Below are positions 9,338 to 16,612 of a DNA stretch of 64,000 nucleotides, piece by piece. Both the position numbers and the translations under genes were made by a program. The notes beneath the pieces are model-generated. The model made no database searches. It had not been told where the DNA came from and saw only the letters and a program-made list of their open reading frames with translations. Source of the stretch: Halococcus sediminicola (GTDB lineage: Archaea > Halobacteriota > Halobacteria > Halobacteriales > Halococcaceae). Where the stretch lies: positions 349,147-413,146 of the forward strand of contig NZ_BBMP01000007.1 of the NCBI RefSeq assembly GCF_000755245.1, written 5' to 3'. Position 1 is the first letter of the stretch. Each line of letters starts with the position of its first letter.

Positions 9338-9928
9338 TTACTTCCCGCGACCGCGGTCGCCGTTGACGCTCGGGCGAGTGTGTTCGGCTCCCTTGCCCTT
9401 CGTGTCGAGTCCGCGCCCGCTCGTGCCGGCGCTCGTGAGACCGCGGAACGCCCGACCACGGTGGGAGTCGTCACAGATCCAGTTCAGATCGTCGTCGTTC
9501 TCGATGGCCGGATGCTCGGGATCGACGAGGATCACTTCGAACCACTTTTGATTGCCGTCCTCCCCGACGGGATAGGAGTTCAGCACTCTGAGATTCGTGA
9601 ACTTCCGGCTGGAGCGCTCCTCGGCGATGCGCTGGATGGATTTGCGTCGGGTGACGCGGTTGACGCCCTGCCGTTTCGTCCGCCGGCCGGCCTTGTGGCG
9701 CACCTTGCGCGCGGTTCCCTTGCGGACCGCGACGCGGGCGAGGACGACGCCCTGTTTTGCCTTGTAGCCGAGCGAGCGCGCCCGGTCGAGGCGAGTCGGT
9801 CTCTCGATGCGCTCGATGGCCCCCTGTTCGCGCCACTCCTGAAGCCGCCGCCATTGGAGCTCGGCGTGCATTTCGTTGTCCGCATCGTGCCACGCGTCGC
9901 CGACGTGTGCGTAGAAGCTTCGTGCCAT
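9338..9928 (-). CDS. rpl15e: 50S ribosomal protein L15e
   Basis: 196 aa, full length. The N-terminus '[13 protein letters not shown]', the central '[16 protein letters not shown]' and '[19 protein letters not shown]' blocks, and the very basic Gly/Arg/Lys-rich tail are diagnostic of archaeal/eukaryotic L15e, a large-subunit protein binding 23S rRNA. It is monocistronic here, lying 37 bases upstream of the DsbA-like gene on the same strand. A likely promoter lies about 10081-10102 with a long leader, unlike the mostly leaderless genes around it. Confidence 0.96.
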   Translation of the reverse strand: MARSFYAHVGDAWHDADNEMHAELQWRRLQEWREQGAIERIERPTRLDRARSLGYKAKQGVVLARVAVRKGTARKVRHKAGRRTKRQGVNRVTRRKSIQRIAEERSSRKFTNLRVLNSYPVGEDGNQKWFEVILVDPEHPAIENDDDLNWICDDSHRGRAFRGLTSAGTSGRGLDTKGKGAEHTRPSVNGDRGRGK

Positions 9929-10080
9929 GGTTATCTGCGGGCGTTGGTGGTTCAGCCCTCGGGCGACGACCGCCGCACGGTCGCGCCACAGGCCACATAC
10001 CGGCCCGCTGTGTGGCGTTCACACGAGCAGGTGCCCGCCGGTGCCCGGTCCCCAGCGAGTTGTCGTCCGTTTCGGCGGTT

Positions 10081-10102
10081 CGCTGTTAAGCGCTTCGAAA
10101 CC
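10081..10102 (-). promoter_or_regulatory. probable promoter of the L15e gene
   Basis: On the minus strand the sequence contains a BRE/TATA-like run 'TTTCGAAGCGCTTAACAG', the best archaeal core-promoter match in the 245-base gap between corA and the L15e gene. It would give an untranslated leader of roughly 130 bases. I see no coding sequence in that gap. The assignment rests on motif resemblance only. Confidence 0.35.
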
Positions 10103-10173
10103 GTTCGTCCGGTCGCCCGTTTCGATCGATTCGTTCCGTCTACAGTTCTCACTCTCGCCCTCTCGATGGCGGA

Positions 10174-11148
10174 CTAGAGCCAGCCCTCCCGGCGGAAGTA
10201 AACGACGAGCACGAGCGCGATCGCCGCCATCCCGGCGAGAACCGCCGGATAGGCGAACGGCCAGCCGAGTTCGGGCATGGCGACCGCCCCGCCTTTGAAG
10301 TTCATTCCGTAGATGCCGGCCACGAGCGAGAGCGGCAGCACGATCGAGGCCACCACGGTAAGCACTCGCATCACCTCGTTGGTCGACGCCGAGAGGGCAT
10401 TCAGATACAGTTCCCGCGAGCCGATGAGGAGGTCGCGGTAGGTCTCGGTCAGCGCCACGAGCTGGGTGAGATGGTCGTAGGCATCGCGGTAGTACTTCTC
10501 GGTCGTCTCGGCGACCCACTCCGCACCGCCGCCGGCGAGCGTGCCGACCGCCCGCTGAGTGGGCCAGAGCAGTCTCCGCACGGCCAGCAGGTCGCGGCGT
10601 ACCTCGTTGATATCGTTCAGATCCTCGACCGACGGGGCGCTGAGTAACTCCTCCTCGATGCGTTCGATGCGAGACTCGATCTCGTCGAGGGTGGCGAAGT
10701 AGTCTTCGACCGTCCCGTCGACGATGCGATAGGCAACGAAATCCGGGCCGCGCCCGAGCGCCCGACCGTGATCGCGCGTCGCCGCCCAGACCCGCTCGAC
10801 GGCCGGTATCGATGACGGCGTGAAACTGACGAGCCAGTCCGGCCCGACGAACAGTCCGACCGGTTCGTCGGATATCTCCTCGGCGAACGTGGTGGCGTCC
10901 CCGCGGAGTTCGACGGTTCGCATCAGCACGAACGTGTAGCCGTCGAACGACTCGGTCTTCGGGCGGACGCCGTTCAGCACGTCCTCGACGGAGAGTCGGT
11001 GGATGTCGAACACCGCCGCGACGCGCGTCAGTTCGGTCCCATCGCCGGTGACGTGTACCCACGCCGTCCCGGATGTGTCCCGTGCGGCCTCAAAGTCCTC
11101 GTGAAGCCGTACCCCCTCGGAACCCGCCGACAGCGCAGCGACGGTCAC
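10174..11148 (-). CDS. corA: CorA-family magnesium/divalent cation transporter
   Basis: 324 aa. The C-terminal signature 'YGMNF' follows the first of two transmembrane helices ('VLTVVASIVLPLSLVAGI' and 'PAVLAGMAAIALVLVVYF'), the hallmark of CorA. The large N-terminal cytoplasmic domain is acidic with a long coiled helix (about residues 165-255). It forms a pentameric Mg2+ (or Co2+/Ni2+) channel. The GTG start at 11148 overlaps the TGA of the small upstream gene (GTGA), which favours this start over an upstream extension lacking family character. Confidence 0.9.
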   Translation of the reverse strand: MTVAALSAGSEGVRLHEDFEAARDTSGTAWVHVTGDGTELTRVAAVFDIHRLSVEDVLNGVRPKTESFDGYTFVLMRTVELRGDATTFAEEISDEPVGLFVGPDWLVSFTPSSIPAVERVWAATRDHGRALGRGPDFVAYRIVDGTVEDYFATLDEIESRIERIEEELLSAPSVEDLNDINEVRRDLLAVRRLLWPTQRAVGTLAGGGAEWVAETTEKYYRDAYDHLTQLVALTETYRDLLIGSRELYLNALSASTNEVMRVLTVVASIVLPLSLVAGIYGMNFKGGAVAMPELGWPFAYPAVLAGMAAIALVLVVYFRREGWL

Positions 11149-11312
11149 GATCGATCCTCCGAATCGGACTCGCCGACCGTCAGCAGCGTGAGCCCCACCA
11201 TCACGCCGGGAAGCGAGAGTTCCCGCCCCGGATACGGTGTCGCAACGCCAACCACGTAGCCGGCCGTTCCGCCGACCGTGAGGAGGACACCGACGGTGAA
11301 CGTGCGATTCAT
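11145..11312 (-). CDS. small membrane protein coupled to corA
   Basis: 55 aa, 'MNRTFTVGVLLTVGGTAGYV' start, with two short hydrophobic helices and an acidic tail. Its stop codon overlaps the corA GTG start by 4 bases, so it is co-translated with corA and may be an accessory subunit or merely a leader cistron. No family recognised. Confidence 0.55.
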   Translation of the reverse strand: MNRTFTVGVLLTVGGTAGYVVGVATPYPGRELSLPGVMVGLTLLTVGESDSEDRS

Positions 11313-11559
11313 AGCCGGTCGAGACCCGCTCACGAAAAAACCGTTTCCCCAAATTTCCGTAACCCGTCGACGGGCCATCGACCCCGCGGCCGGCCGATGG
11401 CGATACCGGGCGCGAGCGTGGGCCAGTATATAACGCCGGCAAGTGCAAGCCCTACCGTCAATACTGGTGTAGGCAGTGGCTGTAAACGATGTTTCGAACA
11501 TCTCTCACAGCCGATAGCGTTCGGAAACGATCGATCGCCCTCGCGGGGGTAGCTCACCG

Positions 11560-11754
11560 ATGAACGCCCTCGCCCTCGCCGGCACGGCGCTCCAGTTCTC
11601 GGGTGACTTCCTCTACCTGGCGGTGGTCTTCATCGTCCTCGCCATCGTCGCCTACCTCGCCGGCGCGCAGGGCATCGCGGGTCTCTCCGCTGGAATCGCT
11701 CGCATTCTCATCATCGTCTTCGTTGTCCTCGCCATCGTCTCGCTCATCCTCTAA
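11560..11754 (+). CDS. DUF1328-family small membrane protein
   Basis: 64 aa with two transmembrane helices ('FLYLAVVFIVLAIVAYLAGA' and 'RILIIVFVVLAIVSLIL') and the 'AGLSAGIARI' connecting segment characteristic of the YtjA/DUF1328 family. Function unknown across bacteria and archaea. The 247 bases upstream (11313-11559) hold no recognisable gene. Confidence 0.8.
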   Translation: MNALALAGTALQFSGDFLYLAVVFIVLAIVAYLAGAQGIAGLSAGIARILIIVFVVLAIVSLIL

Positions 11755-11762
11755 AGCGGGAT

Positions 11763-12344
11763 TCAGTCGTCGGCACCGACGTTTTGCGTACTTTCGAGAC
11801 ACGGCGGGTCGGGTTCGATGGTCGCGTACTCGACCGCCCGCCGGCCGAGCGTCGCCACGCGTTCGCGGGAACTCTCGTCGAGAAGTTCGCCGTGCTCGAA
11901 CTTTTCACTGACCTGCGGAACGGCGGCCTGATGGGGAATGACCCACGCGTTGAGCGCCCGCGCCACGGAGCGAAGGTGATCGAGCGGCGTGATGGGAAAG
12001 GCCCCGCCGGAGACCGACAGCAGGCCCACAGTAGTGTGTTCGAACTCGTCGAACCCGCAGTAATCGAGCGCGGTCTTCAGCACCGACGAGTACGACCCGT
12101 GATAAGTGGGTGTCCCGAGGAGAACGCTGTCGGCCGCCCGAACTCGCTCTTTGAGCACGGCCACGTCGCCAGTGTCGCGCGCGTCGGCGTCGAACACCGA
12201 CAGGTCGAGGTCACGGAGGTCGATGCAGTCGGTGGTCGCGCCCATCGCCTCGCTTTCGGCCAGCGTGATTTCGAGCGCGAGGCGTGTATAGCTCTCGTCC
12301 CGGAGGCTGCCGGCGAGCGCCACGACGTGTGGACGGTCAGTCAT
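11763..12344 (-). CDS. NADPH-dependent FMN reductase family protein
   Basis: 193 aa. The flavodoxin-like fold is shown by the N-terminal 'VVALAGSLRDESYTRLAL' phosphate-binding loop and the 'LGTPTYHGSYSSVLKTALDY' segment, both typical of NADPH-dependent FMN reductases/chromate reductases (ArsH/ChrR-like). It would bind FMN and reduce quinones, flavins or metal oxyanions. The ATG at 12344 puts the first beta strand at the N-terminus; the frame is open much further up but that is shadow of mutY. Confidence 0.85.
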   Translation of the reverse strand: MTDRPHVVALAGSLRDESYTRLALEITLAESEAMGATTDCIDLRDLDLSVFDADARDTGDVAVLKERVRAADSVLLGTPTYHGSYSSVLKTALDYCGFDEFEHTTVGLLSVSGGAFPITPLDHLRSVARALNAWVIPHQAAVPQVSEKFEHGELLDESSRERVATLGRRAVEYATIEPDPPCLESTQNVGADD

Positions 12345-12391
12345 GGCCACGATGAGAGAGTGAAGGATAAAGCACCGACGGTCGGCGCGCC

Positions 12392-13306
12392 TCAGCGCCG
12401 CAGCCGGGCCGACGTCTCGCCGTCGGTATCGAGCGCGACCAGCCCGTCGTCTTCGAGGTCGGCGAGCAATCCCCGGAGCCAGTCGCGGCCGTGCTCGCCC
12501 TCCGGCGTGTAATCGACACGCACTCTCGGACCGAGTTCCGAGAGCGCCAGTTCGTCGTACTCGCCGAGCACGCGGACGACGCGACCCCGGAACTGCCGGC
12601 GACTCCCCTCGAAGGGCGATTGGGTGGGTACGTCGGGCGCGCTGAAATCCCCCGTCGCGTAGGCCCCACACCAGCCGCGCCACGGGCAGGATTCTTCGTC
12701 GCAGGCGGGCGTTTTCGTACACGCCACACCGCCGAGTTCCATGATCGCGTTGTTCCAGACGCGCGATTCGTCGTCGGGCAGCAACTCCCCAGCGGCGTCC
12801 TCGAAGGCCGCATCGTCGTCGGGCATGTCGAACGCCCGGTAGAGCACGCGCTTCACGTTGGTGTCGACCACCGCGTTGCCGTTGTCGAAGGCGAAACTCG
12901 CCACCGCGTTCGCGGTGTAGGGACCGACGCCCTGTAGTTCCTGTAAGTCGTCGGGGTTTTCGGGAAACTCGCCATCGAACTCCGCGACGACCTGCCCGGC
13001 CGCCTCGTGGAGATAGCGCGCCCGATTGTTGTAGCCCAGGCTGTGGTCGCTCCAGAATCCCACTACGGCGGAGCGGTCGGCGGCTGCGAGGCGCTCGACA
13101 TCGGGCCACCGCTCGACGAAGTCCGCGAACGCAGCCACCACGCGGTCGAGTTGGGTCTGCTGGCTCATCACCTCCGAGACGAGGATCTCGTAGGGGTTGG
13201 TCGTCTCGCGCCACGGGAATTTTCGATGGTCCCCCTCGTACCACTCGACGAGCGCACGGCGCACGCTATCGAGGTCGTCCGGCAACGAGGACGCGGACTC
13301 GCTCAT
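12392..13306 (-). CDS. mutY: A/G-specific adenine DNA glycosylase MutY
   Basis: 304 aa. The HhH-GPD fold shows the catalytic Glu region 'ILVSEVMSQQTQLDRV', the hairpin 'LQGVGPYTANAVASFAF' and catalytic Asp in 'VVDTNVKRVLYR', followed by a four-Cys iron-sulfur loop ending 'CPWRGWC'. It removes adenine mispaired with 8-oxoguanine. The MutT-like C-terminal domain of bacterial MutY is replaced by a short winged-helix-like tail, as in other haloarchaea. I chose ATG 13306 ('MSESASSLPDD'); ATG 13333 is an in-frame alternative. Confidence 0.9.
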   Translation of the reverse strand: MSESASSLPDDLDSVRRALVEWYEGDHRKFPWRETTNPYEILVSEVMSQQTQLDRVVAAFADFVERWPDVERLAAADRSAVVGFWSDHSLGYNNRARYLHEAAGQVVAEFDGEFPENPDDLQELQGVGPYTANAVASFAFDNGNAVVDTNVKRVLYRAFDMPDDDAAFEDAAGELLPDDESRVWNNAIMELGGVACTKTPACDEESCPWRGWCGAYATGDFSAPDVPTQSPFEGSRRQFRGRVVRVLGEYDELALSELGPRVRVDYTPEGEHGRDWLRGLLADLEDDGLVALDTDGETSARLRR

Positions 13307-13397
13307 CGGTTCGCGTACGACGAGACGGGTCATACGCGTGGCGGTCCCGAACGCGCCGACCCGAAAGCGGTTTGCAGTCAGCGGGTCGAAACCGGCC

Positions 13398-13733
13398 ATG
13401 AGCCTCGACGACCTCTCCGACGACGTCGAATCACGCTACACCGACCTCGGCGACGAGATAACCACGGGTCTCGACCGCGAGACGCGCAACGAACTCGCGC
13501 TCTTGACGGCTGCACTCGGTCCCGACGAGACCGACGAACTGCTCCGGCGGGCGGTCCACACCCTGTTTCAGACCACCGTCGAGACCGGCCGGCTCGATTT
13601 CCACCTCCGCAGCAGTTACGACGTGACCTACGACGAGTACCTCTCGGGGATGACCTACGACGAGATGGCCGGCGGAATGGACATGCAGAGCCAGACCCAG
13701 AGCCAAGACGACGTCCATCGGTATCAGTACTGA
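13398..13733 (+). CDS. conserved haloarchaeal protein, unknown function
   Basis: 111 aa, acidic and helical, with a central 'ELLRRAVHTLFQTTVETG' helix and a C-terminal 'YDVTYDEYLSGMTYDEM' motif followed by a Gln/Ser-rich tail. No signal peptide or membrane segment. Divergent from mutY, with about 90 bases between the chosen starts. I do not recognise a domain of known function. Confidence 0.65.
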   Translation: MSLDDLSDDVESRYTDLGDEITTGLDRETRNELALLTAALGPDETDELLRRAVHTLFQTTVETGRLDFHLRSSYDVTYDEYLSGMTYDEMAGGMDMQSQTQSQDDVHRYQY

Positions 13734-13833
13734 TTTTCCCCGATTCGACAATCATCACCATCGATTGGAAACGAACACCATCGAACGCCGCTAGCCGTCA
13801 ACCCTATTGCCGTCGCGGCCGTATCTTGAATCG

Positions 13834-14037
13834 ATGACGCCCTCCGACATCCATCCGCCGGACAGCGGCGCGCCGCGCAAGGCGGTGCTCTACTGTCCCG
13901 CGTGCGGCCACGACAGCCCCGTCGATGGCGACTGGCGTGTCGAACGCGACGAGAGCGACCCCGAACGGGTCGATTATCGCTGTCCCCACTGTGAGTTCGC
14001 CATCACGAACCGTCCCCGCAAACTCGTCTGTCCGTGA
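13834..14037 (+). CDS. small zinc-ribbon protein
   Basis: 67 aa with two Cys pairs, 'CPACGHDSP' and 'CPHCEFAI', about 34 residues apart, forming a single zinc ribbon. Such small haloarchaeal zinc fingers are common and mostly uncharacterised. The start at ATG 13834 ('MTPSDIHPPD') is preferred to the frame opening at 13807. The last residues 'RPRKLVCP' add a fifth Cys. Confidence 0.72.
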   Translation: MTPSDIHPPDSGAPRKAVLYCPACGHDSPVDGDWRVERDESDPERVDYRCPHCEFAITNRPRKLVCP

Positions 14038-14071
14038 CGACTAATCACCTCTCGACGACTGCCATCGCGCC

Positions 14072-14914
14072 TCAGCGCATACCCTCGTCGGTGATGACCG
14101 AATCGACGAGGCGCAGCGGCGTCGCGTCGTAGGCCGGGTTCTCGATCCAAAATCCCTCGGCGGGTTCGCGCATCACCTCGCTGCTCGCCCGGAACTCGTT
14201 TTCGAAGACGAACCCCTCGTCGATCACCTTCGCGCCGGAGCCGATCACGGTGACGGGCGTGTCGGTCTCGGCGGCGGTCGCGGCGATCGGTAGGCTGCCG
14301 ATGCGGTTGTAGAGGGTTTCGCCGACGATGCAGTCCATTCCCATCAGTACCCTGTCGCACTCGGGCAGGAAGTGGCCGCAGGCGCTGTCGACGACGAGGT
14401 GTGTCTCGACGGGGTCGATGGCCGCGAGCGTGCGCGCGCTCTTGCGCCCGAGATAGCGTGGCCTGGCCTCGGTTACATATACTGTGAGTTCGGCTCCCTC
14501 GCGCCCGGCAAGTTCGATGGCCTCCAGCACCGTCGAGGAGTAGTCGTGCGTCAACACCGTCATTCCGTCCTCAAGCGCCATCGCGCCGTACTCGGCGGCC
14601 CGGCGTTTGGCCATCTCGACGCGCTCGACGACCTCCCGGACCGCCTCCCGGGTGCGCGCTTTGGCCGCCTCGATATCCGGGAAGTCCTCGTCGAGTGCGT
14701 CGACGATCTCGCGCTGGGTGTTCTGCAGCGAGGCGTGTGAGGGGTTGGCCTGTCGCAGTGCCGTCGAGTTGCGCTCGACGTCCCTGAGATAGTCGTCGAG
14801 GCTCCGGAACTCGCGCTCGGTGAGCGACGCGAGTGCGTGGGCGGCTTTGACGGCGACCACCGAGGAGCTGTGGGTCTGCATCTCGCGTATCTCCTCGACC
14901 GTCTCGTCGATCAT
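14072..14914 (-). CDS. eIF2B alpha/beta/delta-like (ISOCOT-fold) protein
   Basis: 280 aa. The Rossmann-like domain carries 'GMTVLTHDYSSTVLEAIE', 'YVTEARPRYLGRKSA', 'MDCIVGETLYNRIGS' and 'PVTVIGSGAKVIDE', which match the eIF2B regulatory-subunit / ribose-1,5-bisphosphate isomerase / MtnA superfamily. The N-terminal helical domain is present but the protein is shorter than the typical R15P isomerases (about 320 aa), so its reaction is unsettled: nucleotide-salvage isomerase or eIF2B-like regulatory protein. Confidence 0.75.
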   Translation of the reverse strand: MIDETVEEIREMQTHSSSVVAVKAAHALASLTEREFRSLDDYLRDVERNSTALRQANPSHASLQNTQREIVDALDEDFPDIEAAKARTREAVREVVERVEMAKRRAAEYGAMALEDGMTVLTHDYSSTVLEAIELAGREGAELTVYVTEARPRYLGRKSARTLAAIDPVETHLVVDSACGHFLPECDRVLMGMDCIVGETLYNRIGSLPIAATAAETDTPVTVIGSGAKVIDEGFVFENEFRASSEVMREPAEGFWIENPAYDATPLRLVDSVITDEGMR

Positions 14915-15133
14915 ACGCCTACCCTCTCGCGTCTCGGTAAAAGTCGTTCCGGCCCGCCGTTTCGGTCGTTTCGAGCACGCCCGGAACCCGTCGCATCGGC
15001 GTGGCTCGTCACTTTCACCCTGCTTTGCCCAGATTTATGTCCCGTCGCGTGGCGAGTTCCTGTATCGTGTCGATCCGTTCGATTCCCCACTCGTCCCGTT
15101 CGACCGGTCGAACAGCGCGTGAGGGGTGGTGAC

Positions 15134-16612
15134 GTGCGGCTGGCACACGCCGCCGACATCCACCTCGGCCACAGACAGTACGACCTCTCACAGCGCGAAT
15201 CCGACGTCAGGCTTGCTTTCGAGCATTTCCTGAAGAAGACCCGTGAACACGACGTGACGGCCATCCTGATTCCGGGCGACCTCTTCGATTCGCGCGACGT
15301 GAGTCCGAAGACCCTCAAGCGAGCCGAGTCGCTGCTCGCCGACGTCGAGGTGCCCGTACTCGTCTCGCCGGGCAACCACGACCAGAGCATGAGTACCCGG
15401 CGGGAGTTGACGTGGCTGCAGTATCTCAACGACAGCGGTCTCGTCACGCTGCTGTCGGGAACTCCGCGGGACGAACCAGCGTTCGTCCGGACCGATCTCG
15501 CCGAACCACGGCAGGGCGGCGGCGGGTTCGTCGATATCGAGTCGGACGGCGAGACGGTGCGCTGTTTCGGCGTGCCGTATCGCGGCGCGTACATCGACAC
15601 CGACCTCCCGAAGGTCGCCGACGGCATCCGAGCGGTCGAAGAGCGCGAAGGGCCGGCCGATACGACCGTGTTGCTCGCCCACTTCGGCGTCGACGACGCG
15701 GTGCCGGACCTCGGCGCGACCGTCAAGCGCGCGTGGCTGACGCCGATCGAGGAGCGGGTGGACTACCTCGCGCTCGGCCACATCCACAAACAGTACGAGA
15801 CCGGAACCGTCGGCCGAAATCCGGGCAGTCTCGAAGCGCTCGACATCCAGGAAGGCCGGTGGGACGAGGCCCACGGCTACTATGTCTTCGACACCGAGGA
15901 CGGGACCGCCGAGCACCGCCTCTCGCATCGCCGGCCGTACCACACCATGAGTTTCGACGTGTCGGACTATCGCACCTTCGAAGACCTCCGCGTCGAGTTC
16001 GCGGCGGCGCTCGACGACGAGCGCCCGTCGGTCGAACGCACCTGCGAGCGCGAGATTCATTGCGACGGAAACGGCAACCGCCGCGCACCGGTCGTGAACG
16101 TGCGCTTCGTCGGTACGCTCCTGCTCGATCACGGGAGCTTCGACGTCGAGGCGCTGCGCGACCTCGCCGCCGACCGGCTCGATGCCATCCATGTGCAGCC
16201 GACGAACAACACCGAGCGCAAGGCCATCGCGGAGCTGCTCGGCGACGTCGAGCGTGACGAGGCCTTCGACGCCGACGGCACCGTCAATACCGACGTCCTT
16301 CAGGAACGGGTTTTCACCACCATCGCGGGCGAATCACGCTACAGCGCCGAGACCGAGGCCGTAGCGCGGACGCTCGACGAACTCGAAGGACTCGTGACCA
16401 ACGAGGGCGAGGGCGTGAGCGAGGTCGCCGACTACCTCGGCGAGCGCCGGCGCGAGCTGTTCCCCGACGGTGCGGCCGAGTCCGGCGACGAGCCGGCGGG
16501 TGCGGATGTGGAGACCGGTGATGGCGCGGAGACTGGTGAGACGGCGAGCGACGACGCTGCGAGCGAGGGACGGACGAGCCAGCAGACCCTCGACGCGCGG
16601 GGAAGCGAATGA
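15134..16612 (+). CDS. mre11: DNA double-strand break repair nuclease Mre11
   Basis: 492 aa. The metallophosphoesterase motifs are all visible: 'HAADIHLG', 'IPGDLFDSRDV', 'SPGNHDQ', 'LLAHFGVDD' and 'LALGHIHK'. The C-terminal part is an acidic, low-complexity tail. Mre11 supplies Mn-dependent 3'-5' exonuclease and endonuclease activity in the complex with Rad50. The GTG at 15134 gives the standard N-terminus 'VRLAHAADIHLG'; no ATG in frame is nearer. Its TGA overlaps the ATG of rad50 by 4 bases. Confidence 0.93.
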   Translation: MRLAHAADIHLGHRQYDLSQRESDVRLAFEHFLKKTREHDVTAILIPGDLFDSRDVSPKTLKRAESLLADVEVPVLVSPGNHDQSMSTRRELTWLQYLNDSGLVTLLSGTPRDEPAFVRTDLAEPRQGGGGFVDIESDGETVRCFGVPYRGAYIDTDLPKVADGIRAVEEREGPADTTVLLAHFGVDDAVPDLGATVKRAWLTPIEERVDYLALGHIHKQYETGTVGRNPGSLEALDIQEGRWDEAHGYYVFDTEDGTAEHRLSHRRPYHTMSFDVSDYRTFEDLRVEFAAALDDERPSVERTCEREIHCDGNGNRRAPVVNVRFVGTLLLDHGSFDVEALRDLAADRLDAIHVQPTNNTERKAIAELLGDVERDEAFDADGTVNTDVLQERVFTTIAGESRYSAETEAVARTLDELEGLVTNEGEGVSEVADYLGERRRELFPDGAAESGDEPAGADVETGDGAETGETASDDAASEGRTSQQTLDARGSE